In this document: positions 41,881 to 51,021 of the stretch, one piece after another
Layout of the letters: every line of letters starts with the position of its first letter
Position numbering within the stretch: position 1 is the first letter of the stretch
Source of the DNA: Fictibacillus fluitans
Lineage (GTDB): Bacteria > Bacillota > Bacilli > Bacillales > Fictibacillaceae
NCBI RefSeq assembly: GCF_030418125.1
Contig: NZ_JAUHTR010000010.1
Coordinates: 62,001-126,000 of the forward strand
Length of the DNA stretch: 64,000 nt
Direction: 5' to 3'
Notes under the pieces: model-generated
Told to the model about the DNA's origin: nothing
What the model saw: only the letters and a program-made list of their open reading frames with translations
Database searches by the model: none
Translations under genes and position numbers: made by a program

Positions 41881-44244
41881 GTGAATGATCAACATAAAGA
41901 GTTTTTATTGGAAGGTTTGGATTGTGCACATTGCGCCTCCAGGATTGAAAATGGTGTCCGGGAACTTGAAGGAGTATCATCCTGCAGTGTCAATTTTGTA
42001 ACCAAGACATTAAGAATGGAAACGGAACAGGGGATAGATATTCCTGTAATTCAAAATACAAGGGAGCTTATTCAATCGATTGAGCCTCATATAAATGTGG
42101 TTGATCGGCGGAAGACAAAGCAAAATCCTGTAAGGAATTTCTATCTGGAAGGCCTGGACTGTGCCAATTGTGCAGCAAAAATAGAGAAAGAAGCCGCTGG
42201 TCTTCCGGGTGTAAGCCTTTCAAGCCTGGATTTTGTTTCGAAAACGTTGCGTATAAAAACGGATCCGACAGCAACGGAAAAAAACGATTTGTCAGCTGAA
42301 ATCGTGCAAATCGTCAAACGTCTGGAACCGGGGGTTAAGGTGGTACAGCAATCTCCTCACTCCAGAAGCGAGAAATCACAAGAAGATGGGACAAAAAATG
42401 CGGTCATGTTAACACGCATTGGTGTGGGGGCCGTTTTAACTGCAACTGCTGCATTTGCTCCACTTAACCAGTGGCTGGAGTTTTCCCTCTTTCTTGCCGC
42501 CTACCTGATTGTTGGCGGAGATATCCTGCTTAAGGCCATCCGTAATATTACTCGGGGCCAGGTCTTTGACGAAAACTTCCTGATGTCATTGGCAACGGCT
42601 GGTGCTTTCGCTGTTGGCCAGTTCCCCGAAGGAGTAGCCGTCATGCTGTTTTACCAGGTTGGTGAATGGTTTCAGAGCCTGGCGGTCAACCGGTCGCGGA
42701 AATCAATACGAGCGCTCATGGATATCCGGCCGGACTATGCCAATCGCAAAGTGGGGAACAAAACAGAGCGTGTATCACCTGAAGACATACGGACAAATGA
42801 AGTAATTATTGTTAAACCGGGTGAAAAGGTCCCGCTGGACGGTAAAATCATTGAAGGAGAGTCCATGGTGGATACTTCAGCGCTAACCGGCGAATCGGTC
42901 CCGAGGAAAGTGAAGCCGGGCAGTGATTTGTTAAGCGGGACAATCAATAAAAATGGAGTGCTAACCGTAGAAGTAACAAAGGAATTTGAAGATTCCACGG
43001 TATCTAAAATTTTGGACCTTGTTCAAAATGCAAGCAGCAAAAAGGCGCCAACGGAAAATTTCATTACAAAATTTGCGAGGTATTACACTCCTGTTGTGGT
43101 TATTACAGCTGCTGTTCTTGCGTTCCTGCCTCCTGTTCTCATCCAGAGTGCTTCGTTTTCAGACTGGATTTACAGAGCCTTGGTCTTTTTGGTCATTTCT
43201 TGTCCTTGTGCGCTCGTTGTTTCCATTCCCCTCAGCTTTTTTGGCGGTGTGGGAGGAGCTTCAAAAGCTGGTATTCTTATTAAAGGAAGCAACTATCTTG
43301 AAGCATTGAACGATGTGAAATATGTTCTGTTTGATAAAACAGGGACGTTAACAAAAGGCGTTTTTAATGTGACAAGGATCCAACCGGAAAATGGATTTTT
43401 AAGTGATGAATTGCTTGCTTATGCTGCTGCAGCAGAAGCGCATTCCAACCATCCCATTGCTGTTTCTATCCGCGCCGCGTATGGGATAGAAATTCAGCCT
43501 GACCAGATAGAGGGTTATAACGAGATTTCCGGACATGGCATTGAGGCAACCGTAAAGGGGAAAGAGGTTTTTGCCGGAAATGAAAAATTAATGAATCAAG
43601 AGAAAATAGCTTTTACGAAACCTGAAGCTGACGGTACAATTGTCCATGTGGCAGTTAACCGGGTTTATGCCGGATACTTGGCCATTTCAGATGAAGTGAA
43701 AGAGGATGCAGCATCGGCTATTAGAATGTTGAAAGAACTTGGAATCAAGAAGACAGTCATGCTGACTGGGGATTCCAAAACCGTTGGTGAACGCGTGGGA
43801 CATCAATTAGGATTGGATGAGGTGCATGCCGAACTGCTTCCCCACGAAAAAGTGGCGCAAGTTGAAAAATGGGATGCCCGGAAACTTAAAAATGAAAAGC
43901 TGATATTTGTTGGTGATGGCATTAATGATACACCTGTACTCGCCCGGGCGGATATCGGAATGGCCATGGGAGGATTGGGGTCAGATGCGGCGATTGAAGC
44001 AGCTGATGTGGTTATCATGACAGATGAACCCTCCAAAATTCCTGAAGCCATAAAAATAGCGAAACGAACAAGAAGAATCGTTTGGCAAAATATTATTTTT
44101 GCATTAGGGGTCAAAGCGATCTTCCTCACATTGGGGGCCTTTGGAATTGCCACCATGTGGGAAGCCGTATTCTCGGATGTCGGTGTAACCCTGATTGCCG
44201 TTTTGAATGCCATGCGTGTCTTGAATGTTAAAAACAGCGCATAA
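41881..44244 (+). CDS. cadA: Heavy-metal translocating P-type ATPase (Zn/Cd/Co/Pb)
   Basis: P1B-type ATPase of 787 residues. Two N-terminal heavy-metal domains carry GLDCAHC and GLDCANC. The membrane CPC motif is ISCPCALVV, the phosphorylation site DKTGTLTKG, then SNHP and GDGINDTP. The second set of motifs marks a Zn/Cd/Pb rather than copper pump. GTG 41881 has GGGGAG nine bases upstream; the GTG at 41872 overlaps it. The gene is under the same operator type as the CDF exporter. Confidence 0.94.
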   Translation: MNDQHKEFLLEGLDCAHCASRIENGVRELEGVSSCSVNFVTKTLRMETEQGIDIPVIQNTRELIQSIEPHINVVDRRKTKQNPVRNFYLEGLDCANCAAKIEKEAAGLPGVSLSSLDFVSKTLRIKTDPTATEKNDLSAEIVQIVKRLEPGVKVVQQSPHSRSEKSQEDGTKNAVMLTRIGVGAVLTATAAFAPLNQWLEFSLFLAAYLIVGGDILLKAIRNITRGQVFDENFLMSLATAGAFAVGQFPEGVAVMLFYQVGEWFQSLAVNRSRKSIRALMDIRPDYANRKVGNKTERVSPEDIRTNEVIIVKPGEKVPLDGKIIEGESMVDTSALTGESVPRKVKPGSDLLSGTINKNGVLTVEVTKEFEDSTVSKILDLVQNASSKKAPTENFITKFARYYTPVVVITAAVLAFLPPVLIQSASFSDWIYRALVFLVISCPCALVVSIPLSFFGGVGGASKAGILIKGSNYLEALNDVKYVLFDKTGTLTKGVFNVTRIQPENGFLSDELLAYAAAAEAHSNHPIAVSIRAAYGIEIQPDQIEGYNEISGHGIEATVKGKEVFAGNEKLMNQEKIAFTKPEADGTIVHVAVNRVYAGYLAISDEVKEDAASAIRMLKELGIKKTVMLTGDSKTVGERVGHQLGLDEVHAELLPHEKVAQVEKWDARKLKNEKLIFVGDGINDTPVLARADIGMAMGGLGSDAAIEAADVVIMTDEPSKIPEAIKIAKRTRRIVWQNIIFALGVKAIFLTLGAFGIATMWEAVFSDVGVTLIAVLNAMRVLNVKNSA

Positions 44245-44246
44245 TG

Positions 44247-44282
44247 AAAAACAACCTGCCAAATTTTCGGCAGGTTGTTTAT
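44247..44282 (+). terminator. Terminator after cadA
   Basis: AAACAACCTGCC pairs with GGCAGGTTGTTT, ending in a short T-tract. Confidence 0.85.
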
Positions 44283-44372
44283 GATTACAGTCCCTTTTCA
44301 TTAAGATGTGAATAGTATAGAGATATATTAAATTTCTTACAAATTTATTGATTCAACAGGCTGAATGTAGTA

Positions 44373-45002
44373 TTGTTGATTCAACCTATTTCTTCAATAA
44401 GAAAGGACTGTTCTGATCTGTTTGCTTATTCGCATAAAGTGATGGCGCACCACATTCAATCACATGTCAGAGAAAGCGTTCAGTATGATTTAAATAAGTC
44501 GATGTTTACCTGGGCCAATATGAAGCCCGACTTCATCCCGGAACTTGCCAAACGAAAGCATTATATAGAAGAAAGCTTTGAATTTGTTGTTGATAAAATT
44601 GTGGCTTTGCTGGAAACTCCCGCATCTGATTTGCTCGATAAGCAAAAGCGGAGATGGCTTGAAATCGAAATGGGCGTCATTTGCCACTTCGTTACCGATT
44701 TCTTCTGTGTTCCCCACAACCAGCGCTGGGAATTTAAGCATGCGATGATTCCCCATGTGAAATATGAAAGAGCATTGGATAAAAAGGCCAGGATGCTCAA
44801 CAGTATTAACTGCTTGACATTGCCTGAAATCAAAGAGTATTCCAAGGAAAGCGTTAGTTTTTTCCTTGATGAGCTGCTTTATGAGTATGAGCAAAAAAAG
44901 GATTATAAACGGGATATGGTTTATTCCATCAGTGTCTGCAGTGCGATCTGTACCTTTATCCTGGAAAAGATTTATTTGAATGACTTTGGCAAAACAGCAT
45001 AA
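44373..45002 (+). CDS. Zinc-dependent phospholipase C-like protein
   Basis: Up to 209 residues, helical, with no signal peptide. Possible metal ligands are spaced like those of the zinc-dependent phospholipase C/S1-P1 nuclease fold: SHKVMAHH near the start, then GVICHFVTDFFCVPHN (H-x3-D-x6-H) in the middle. The start is uncertain: TTG 44373 has no ribosome binding site, while AAAGGA at 44402-44407 points to a later start such as GTG 44439 or ATG 44442. Function not established. Confidence 0.6.
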   Translation: MLIQPISSIRKDCSDLFAYSHKVMAHHIQSHVRESVQYDLNKSMFTWANMKPDFIPELAKRKHYIEESFEFVVDKIVALLETPASDLLDKQKRRWLEIEMGVICHFVTDFFCVPHNQRWEFKHAMIPHVKYERALDKKARMLNSINCLTLPEIKEYSKESVSFFLDELLYEYEQKKDYKRDMVYSISVCSAICTFILEKIYLNDFGKTA

Positions 45003-45010
45003 GATAACCA

Positions 45011-45050
45011 AACTCCAAGTGGATTCAGCAGAATTCCCTTGGGTTTTTTT
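45011..45050 (+). terminator. Terminator after the phospholipase C-like gene
   Basis: Imperfect stem CTCCAAGTGGATTC with GAATTCCCTTGGG, followed by TTTTTTT. Confidence 0.75.
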
Positions 45051-45065
45051 GTTTTTACAATTAGG

Positions 45066-45093
45066 AAAAGACCGGCTGATCAAAGCCGGTCTT
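45066..45093 (-). terminator. Terminator of the BNR-repeat protein gene
   Basis: AAGACCGGCT pairs with AGCCGGTCTT around a 6-nt loop; on the minus strand it runs into TTTTCC. Confidence 0.75.
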
Positions 45094-45102
45094 CTTGCTG
45101 TT

Positions 45103-46158
45103 TTAAGAGGTTTTTAAAATCAGGAAGGAGGGGTGCTGATTTCTGAATTCGGTTTCCCATTCAACCGGCAACTGGCTCCAGTGGCGTTCCCCAGCGTTTA
45201 ACCGGTACATTCCAAAATTATTGAAGGCATAGAAGCATCCCGGGTCTTTTTGATCCGCTGCCAGTGCTGCGAGATAAGCTCCTTCACATTCCACACCGTC
45301 ACTGAGCTCCTCCCATTTTTGATCTCCTTGTTTTCTGTATATGGTAGAAAAAAGTGAAGCGTGATGCCCGGTGGAAGGACTGGCTGCTGCGGCAACAAGC
45401 TTTTCATTCGGATCATGTGGATGGAGGACCATGTTGTAAAGGTAAGGATGTTCTTCCAGCCCTTCACTGTCATAGTTCCAGGTTTCTCCATCGTCGTGGC
45501 TTTCCGCATAGGAATGTCCTTTTATCATGAAGCCATCGCCGCAAGCTGCATACAGGGTTCCCGGTTGATTTGGATGGGCGAGTAGTGTGTGTGCATCCAA
45601 CGGACTGCCGAACGGACGGTCTTTCCATGTATGCCCCCCGTCAAATGAACGGATCAATGCTCCAAATTCGATGGAAACAGAAACAGCGGAAGGATCCGTA
45701 TAGCTTGGCGTAATCCAGCGAACATGGCTTGTGTAAGGCCTGGGAGGAAACTGCCAATTGACCTTCGACTTCAAATTTTGCACAGACTTACATTCACGCC
45801 ATGACTCTCCCTTATCCTCCGAGTAATAAATGGCGGATGGTTCCGTTCCTGCCCACACGTTTCCTTCCTTATCAGGTTGAGAGGCAACAAACGTAACATG
45901 TGGAGACCGTATTCCTTTTCCATGATCAGGTTGATGGTAAGAAGTCACTTTACCGATGGCAGTCCAGGTTTCCCCGCCGTCTATACTTCTCCATAATCCA
46001 TGCCCAAAGGTCGAACAGTAGATAAGCATAGAATTTAAAGAATCAATCGCAAGGTGAGTGGGCTGGGTGCCGTGCAAACGGGATTCAGAGGAATAAGCGC
46101 CGTTTTCCTCTTTTACGATCAGAAGTCTGTCTTCGAGTCCCAAGAAAAAGGTTTTCAT
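45103..46158 (-). CDS. BNR/sialidase-type beta-propeller protein
   Basis: A 351-residue protein without signal peptide. Repeated Asp-box motifs (S-D-G-T-W type) are visible: SIDGGETWTAIG, SEDKGESWREC, SFDGGHTWKDR and SHDDGETWNYD, as in sialidases and VPS10/YCF48 propellers. No sialidase catalytic Arg triad or RIP motif is evident, so an enzyme activity is not claimed. ATG 46158 follows AGGAGAGATATTA; residues upstream in the open frame are not needed. Confidence 0.8.
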   Translation of the reverse strand: MKTFFLGLEDRLLIVKEENGAYSSESRLHGTQPTHLAIDSLNSMLIYCSTFGHGLWRSIDGGETWTAIGKVTSYHQPDHGKGIRSPHVTFVASQPDKEGNVWAGTEPSAIYYSEDKGESWRECKSVQNLKSKVNWQFPPRPYTSHVRWITPSYTDPSAVSVSIEFGALIRSFDGGHTWKDRPFGSPLDAHTLLAHPNQPGTLYAACGDGFMIKGHSYAESHDDGETWNYDSEGLEEHPYLYNMVLHPHDPNEKLVAAAASPSTGHHASLFSTIYRKQGDQKWEELSDGVECEGAYLAALAADQKDPGCFYAFNNFGMYRLNAGERHWSQLPVEWETEFRNQHPSFLILKTS

Positions 46159-46358
46159 TAATATCTCTCCTAGAATAATAGTGTATGAAGCTGCCATTGT
46201 TGTTTTACCTAAAAGAAAATGAAGTAAACATCTTCCAGAAGGACAGCGTAGCGGAAATATTGTTTCACAAATCCCTCAAATTGGGGATACACAGCATTGT
46301 TTTATTTATGGCAAGATAGTAGGAAAGACGATCTATATTCATTAAAGCGGGGGATAGG

Positions 46359-47216
46359 ATGACTTACAAACAAATCAAATGGCTGATTTTAATGCTGCCC
46401 ACACTTTCAATCGGTGCCTGGGAGTATTTGCGGCACACCTTATTAATGCCTTATCTGTCGATGGAAATGGGGAATTTCTTATCGCCCCTCATTGTTTTTG
46501 GAGTCACTGTCATCTTTTTGGTCAAGCTGTTCAAGCGGCTGGAACAAATTCAATCGGAATTGAATGAAGAACGGTCCCAGAAAACGGCATTGCAGGAACG
46601 GGCAAAAATAGCTCGTGAGCTGCATGATGGAATGGCACAATCCCTGTTCCTTTTATCCATAAAAATAAATAAGCTGGGGAGGCAGGCAAATCTCGCTCAC
46701 AATCCTCATTTTATAAAAATGAAGCAAACCCTCCATCATATTCACGAGGACACGAGACAGGCCATCAATAATTTGCGGTCACCGCTTGTGGAAACCAATT
46801 TCAATTGGACAGAAGCGTTGCTGAAGTATATCAGTGGGGTGGAAAAGGAACATCAGCTGCAGGTGGAGTTGAATTGGAAGATTAACGAAGCGCTGCTTTC
46901 AACCAAAGAAAAAGTTGAACTGTTCGCATGCATTAAAGAAACATTGATTAATGCCATTAAACATGCAAGCACAAAACAGGTGTTGATGGCGGCGGAAGAA
47001 CAAGCGGGAGGATGGCTGCTGACCATTCGAAACCAAACCGAAAAGGAATCTTTGCCGGAATCGTCACAGGGTTACGGACTGCAGATTTTAAAAGACAGGG
47101 CGGCTGCCATGGGCTGTTCATTGGCCATATCCATCGATCATGGAGAGATGTGTGTTTCTTTTCGTAAAGGAGTGTTGCAGGATGGCAGAGCCAATCCGTC
47201 TGCTGCTGGTGGATGA
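46359..47216 (+). CDS. Sensor histidine kinase, NarL/LiaS type
   Basis: A 285-residue membrane kinase. Two transmembrane helices (about 9-26 and 43-60) enclose only a short external loop, so it may sense within the membrane. HisKA_3 phosphorylation site ARELHDGMAQSLFLL (His about 90) is followed by an HATPase domain with NAIKHA and a GYGLQILKDRAA G-box. It overlaps the response regulator gene by 35 bp, so the pair is co-translated. Signal unknown. Confidence 0.9.
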   Translation: MTYKQIKWLILMLPTLSIGAWEYLRHTLLMPYLSMEMGNFLSPLIVFGVTVIFLVKLFKRLEQIQSELNEERSQKTALQERAKIARELHDGMAQSLFLLSIKINKLGRQANLAHNPHFIKMKQTLHHIHEDTRQAINNLRSPLVETNFNWTEALLKYISGVEKEHQLQVELNWKINEALLSTKEKVELFACIKETLINAIKHASTKQVLMAAEEQAGGWLLTIRNQTEKESLPESSQGYGLQILKDRAAAMGCSLAISIDHGEMCVSFRKGVLQDGRANPSAAGG

Positions 47217-47823
47217 TCACCAGCATGCAAGGGAAGGAATACAGGAATTGCTGGAGGAATATGAGGAATTCACCATTATAGGCGAAGCAACAAATGGCCT
47301 TGAAGCAATTGAACTGACAGGAGCTTTACAGCCGAATCTCGTCCTGATGGATATTCGGATGCCGGTGATGGACGGTTTGGAAGCAACCAAATTGATTAAG
47401 TTTAAGTACCCCAAAGTTAAAGTGGTCATCATGACCGTTTCAGATGAAATCACGGACCTTTTTGAGGCGATAAAGAGAGGAGCACAGGGCTACTTATTGA
47501 AAAACCTGGATGCTAATGAGTGGTACAGCTATTTGCGCGCGTTTGCGGTTGACGAAGCTCCCATGTCCCAAAATATGGCGAATCGGATTCTGGATGAGTT
47601 TACAAATATCAGGAAAGAAAAAACACCAACACCGTTGTCGGACCGTGAATTGGAAGTGTTGCAGCTTGTTGCTAAAGGTAAATCAAACCGTGAAATTGCC
47701 CAGGCTTTTTTCATTTCGGAGCATACCGTGAAAAGCCACCTGAAAAACATTTTAAATAAACTCCACCTTGATAACCGAGTACAGCTGACGAGCTATGCTT
47801 ACAGCAAGGGATGGATTGAATAA
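47182..47823 (+). CDS. Response regulator, NarL/LuxR family
   Basis: A 213-residue regulator. Receiver domain with LLVDDH, phospho-Asp in LVLMDIRMPVMDG and the conserved Lys in GYLLKN; C-terminal LuxR-type helix-turn-helix LSDRELEVLQLVAKGKSNREIA. ATG 47182 has AAAGGAG nine bases upstream and gives the normal N-terminus; the frame from 47140 is longer without need. Partner of the kinase encoded immediately upstream. Confidence 0.93.
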   Translation: MAEPIRLLLVDDHQHAREGIQELLEEYEEFTIIGEATNGLEAIELTGALQPNLVLMDIRMPVMDGLEATKLIKFKYPKVKVVIMTVSDEITDLFEAIKRGAQGYLLKNLDANEWYSYLRAFAVDEAPMSQNMANRILDEFTNIRKEKTPTPLSDRELEVLQLVAKGKSNREIAQAFFISEHTVKSHLKNILNKLHLDNRVQLTSYAYSKGWIE

Positions 47824-47827
47824 ACGA

Positions 47828-47857
47828 AAAAAATCAGACACAGTGTCTGATTTTTTT
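47828..47857. terminator. Bidirectional terminator between response regulator and SCO1 genes
   Basis: AAAATCAGACAC/GTGTCTGATTTT hairpin, T-rich on both strands, between convergent genes. Confidence 0.88.
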
Positions 47858-48803
47858 ATTTCACACTAAATTCTTTTTTAGGCATGGTGTGCATCCCCCG
47901 TGCCGTCACATGGGAAATAACCACATATTTGCCTGGCTTTAAATCATGAGTTTTCAACGTATAAATGCCATTCTTACCCTCTTTTATTTCGACCTTTTGA
48001 TGTTTTTTCTCACCGGAACGCCACCATTCAAAAAGGACTTCATCCGCAGCATTAACCGGTTCACCATTTTGGCTGACGGCCGCCTTGATTGCAGGATGAT
48101 TATTCCCTGAGATGGTAAGTTCTACTTTCACCGGCTGTGCCTCTTCCTCATTTTGTATCGGGTTTTCCTTAACAGCTTGGTTTGCTGCCGCTTTCGTATC
48201 CTTTACGATTTCATCAAAGGGGACATTTTGAACTCCATCATATCTTCTCAATACTTTCCCTTTTGAATTGACCAGGTAAATGGAGGTGCCATGGATAAAT
48301 TGATCGGATGTGGGATCTGCCGAAACAGCAGCTTTGAACGAATCTTTGGCGAAGTTTTCGATTTCGTCTTGTGAATATCCGGTTAAAAAATGCCAATTGG
48401 TGAAGTCGCTATTAAATTTCTTGCCGAATGACCGTAATTGTTCAGGCGTGTCCCTTTTTGGGTCAACGCTGAACGAAACGATTTCAGCGGTTATCTTTTC
48501 ACCCACCAGCATCTGCTGAAGTTTAGCCATATGGGCAGTCATTGGCGGGCATACCGTTTTGCAATTGGTAAATATAAAGTTGGTGAGCCAAACCTTTCCC
48601 TTTAATTGTTCAATGGAAAAAGGCTTACCCTCTTCATCTGTATATGTAAAAGAATCTACCTTCCAATTTAATGAATCGTTTGCTTTTACATCTTTACTTT
48701 TATCCATCTTCATATTCTCATGCTCTTCCTGGCTGCTGCATGAGGCAAGCAACAAGAACAGGAGAGCGGACAACAGCAGGCATGCTGTACTTCTTTTTTT
48801 CAA
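47856..48803 (-). CDS. SCO1/SenC lipoprotein with C-terminal YtkA-like domain
   Basis: A 315-residue exported lipoprotein. The lipobox is LLLASC near residue 20. The thioredoxin-fold SCO domain has the copper motif CKTVC in NFIFTNCKTVCPPM and the distal His in FIHGTSIYLV. The last about 90 residues resemble a YtkA-type domain. SCO proteins help insert copper into cytochrome oxidase. TTG 48803 is chosen: GGGAGGG lies just upstream and the signal peptide then starts properly; the longer frame to 48902 is not supported. Confidence 0.87.
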   Translation of the reverse strand: MKKRSTACLLLSALLFLLLASCSSQEEHENMKMDKSKDVKANDSLNWKVDSFTYTDEEGKPFSIEQLKGKVWLTNFIFTNCKTVCPPMTAHMAKLQQMLVGEKITAEIVSFSVDPKRDTPEQLRSFGKKFNSDFTNWHFLTGYSQDEIENFAKDSFKAAVSADPTSDQFIHGTSIYLVNSKGKVLRRYDGVQNVPFDEIVKDTKAAANQAVKENPIQNEEEAQPVKVELTISGNNHPAIKAAVSQNGEPVNAADEVLFEWWRSGEKKHQKVEIKEGKNGIYTLKTHDLKPGKYVVISHVTARGMHTMPKKEFSVK

Positions 48804-48990
48804 AATGTTTCCCTCCCTTTTCCACACACATGAATCTATCATTTCATAATCCGCTGTCAGTTTGTATCCCTCTTTCGGGTGAAAGCAGCTATAAATGAAC
48901 ATTTAACTGCTGGTCATTGGAATCTTACTCTTTTCGTAAGCATACATTATAGCCAACCGCTGGCTATACGTCTGACCGGAGTGATGAACA

Positions 48991-50820
48991 ATGAACAGAC
49001 CGGCTAAAGTAATAAAGGAAATCGAACGGCGTGCACACCGGCTGCTGAAACTTCAGCAGCCAGACGGCTCATGGTGCTTTAGTTTTGAAAATGCCCTCCT
49101 GACGGATGCCTATATGATTATTATGCTACGGACACTGGAATGGGATGACGAGCTGCTGATCAGGCGTCTGACAAGACGATTGTTAGCCAAGCAAACAAAG
49201 AGCGGAGCATGGAAAGCCTATCCTGATGAAAAAACAGGCAATTTGTCTGCTACATCGGAAGCCTATACAGCGCTGCTTTATTCCGGGTTTATTTCTCGTG
49301 ATGAGATAGCAATGAAAAAAGCGGCAAAGTTTATAAAAGACAGCGGCGGGCTGAAAAAGACAAGCCTATTAACAAAGGTCTTCTTCGCATTTAACGGAAT
49401 TTATCCATGGCCGGAGCGAGAGGTGGATCCAGCCAAACTGTTTCGGATCATGAAGAAAGTGAGAATGAATTTTTTTGATCTGGGAAGCTATGCAAGGGCC
49501 CACTTTGCTCCGGTATTGCTTGGGATGGCAGAAAAGTTTCAGGTGCAAAACAGCAGAAAGCCTTGTCTCGATCATTTGTTTACAGAAGAAGACTGTAAAA
49601 AGGGGAGTGGAAAAAAGAGTACTAAACGTCCGGGGTATTCTCTCCATACTGCTTTTCTGGAAAATTACATACTGAAGAGAATTGAAGATGATGGAACTCT
49701 CCTGAGCTATGCAACTTCTACTTTTCTTATGATTTACGGGCTTCTGGCGGTCGGGTATAATCCCAACGATCCTGTCATTCGGAAGGCAATTACCGGCCTG
49801 ATTAGTTTGGTTCACCCGGCTGGAAAAACCTTTCATCTCCAAAACTCGCCGCCAACGGTGTGGGATACTTCTCTTGTAAACTATGCGCTGCTGACTGCAG
49901 GAATTTCTCCTTCCTCCTCACAAATGAGGAATAGTATGAGTTTTATACAGAACCATCAGCAAACCCGTATGGGAGACTGGCAATACCACAATCCAGATGT
50001 CATGCCAGGCGGCTGGGGATTCAGCAAAAGTAACACCATCCATCCGGACATCGATGATACACAGGCTGCGTTGCGTACGATGTTCTCTTACGCAGAGGCA
50101 GATAAGACTATCCAGAACGCCTACAAAAGAGGTGTTGGATGGCTTCTTTCCATGCAAAACAAAGATGGAGGGTGGCCGGCCTTTGAAAAAGACACCAATA
50201 AAAGCTGGATGGCGAAACTGCACATTGAAAATGCAGGAGATGCCTTAACCGATCCTTCGACAGCTGATTTAACGGGACGGACACTCGAATTTCTCGGAAA
50301 CTATGAAGGCATGCGCCTGCCGACTTCCAACATTCAATCTGCTGTTTACTGGCTGAAGCAACATCAGGAAAGCAATGGTTCCTGGTATGGACGCTGGGGC
50401 ATCTGCTATATTTACGGGACATGGGCAGGTGTAACAGGACTCGCGGCAGCAGGCTTGCGGCCAAAGGATCCTGCCATTCAAAAGGCGGCAGAGTGGCTCT
50501 CTTCCATACAGAATCCAGATGGAGGATGGGGCGAATCCTGTAAAAGTGATATTGAGAAGTACTATTGTCCCCTCCTATACAGCACGGTTACTCAGACGGC
50601 ATGGGCTGTTGACGCCCTGATTGCAGCAAGCCCGACACCAACCCATTCCATCAAAAAAGGGATTGATTTTCTTCTGCATCGCGAAAATTATCATGGCAAA
50701 CAGGTATCCTACCCCACCGGGGCCGGACTGCCAGGAACATTTTATATGTATTATTACAGCTATAATCATATCTGGCCTCTGTTGGCACTGTGCCATTACA
50801 GGGATAAATACAGAGAATAG
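48991..50820 (+). CDS. sqhC: Squalene-hopene / sporulenol cyclase
   Basis: Terpene cyclase of 609 residues that forms polycyclic triterpenoids. In Bacillus, SqhC makes sporulenol from a tetraprenyl curcumene, and the product protects spores. The catalytic acid motif is DIDDTQ (about residue 353). QW repeats recur: QQPDGSW, QNKDGGW, QESNGSW and QNPDGGW. CGGAGTGATG precedes ATG. Terminator at 50824-50858, so likely monocistronic. Confidence 0.92.
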   Translation: MNRPAKVIKEIERRAHRLLKLQQPDGSWCFSFENALLTDAYMIIMLRTLEWDDELLIRRLTRRLLAKQTKSGAWKAYPDEKTGNLSATSEAYTALLYSGFISRDEIAMKKAAKFIKDSGGLKKTSLLTKVFFAFNGIYPWPEREVDPAKLFRIMKKVRMNFFDLGSYARAHFAPVLLGMAEKFQVQNSRKPCLDHLFTEEDCKKGSGKKSTKRPGYSLHTAFLENYILKRIEDDGTLLSYATSTFLMIYGLLAVGYNPNDPVIRKAITGLISLVHPAGKTFHLQNSPPTVWDTSLVNYALLTAGISPSSSQMRNSMSFIQNHQQTRMGDWQYHNPDVMPGGWGFSKSNTIHPDIDDTQAALRTMFSYAEADKTIQNAYKRGVGWLLSMQNKDGGWPAFEKDTNKSWMAKLHIENAGDALTDPSTADLTGRTLEFLGNYEGMRLPTSNIQSAVYWLKQHQESNGSWYGRWGICYIYGTWAGVTGLAAAGLRPKDPAIQKAAEWLSSIQNPDGGWGESCKSDIEKYYCPLLYSTVTQTAWAVDALIAASPTPTHSIKKGIDFLLHRENYHGKQVSYPTGAGLPGTFYMYYYSYNHIWPLLALCHYRDKYRE

Positions 50821-50823
50821 AAG

Positions 50824-50858
50824 AAAGCTGATTACCTAATGGGGAATCAGCTTTTTTG
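50824..50858 (+). terminator. Terminator after sqhC
   Basis: AAAGCTGATT pairs with AATCAGCTTT, then TTTT. Confidence 0.88.
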
Positions 50859-50933
50859 TATGATGATAATAAAAGTCCAAAAAATAGATTGTGTCTCCTG
50901 ATTATTGGTGATAATATAGGAATTAACCTAAAT

Positions 50934-50944
50934 AGTATGACACA
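50934..50944 (-). promoter_or_regulatory. CcpN-type box 1 upstream of yqfL-ppdK
   Basis: On the minus strand TGTGTCATACT fits the CcpN consensus TRTGHYATAYW (recalled from B. subtilis work) at all positions. Confidence 0.6.
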
Positions 50945-50964
50945 TTAAAGAAAATGTAATTAAA

Positions 50965-50975
50965 AGTATAACACA
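50965..50975 (-). promoter_or_regulatory. CcpN-type box 2 upstream of yqfL-ppdK
   Basis: On the minus strand TGTGTTATACT fits the same consensus at all positions. It is 31 bp from box 1, about three helical turns, so both boxes face the same side of the DNA. Confidence 0.6.
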
Positions 50976-51021
50976 TTTATTTAAAAGAGAGCAGAAAAAC
51001 TCATAGGATAGGAGATTCAAT

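Noticed and set aside
44348-44384. Two TTGATTCAA palindromes before the phospholipase C-like gene
   Set aside because: Only 9 bp each and AT-rich; no regulator nearby to connect them with. Noted but not listed as operators.
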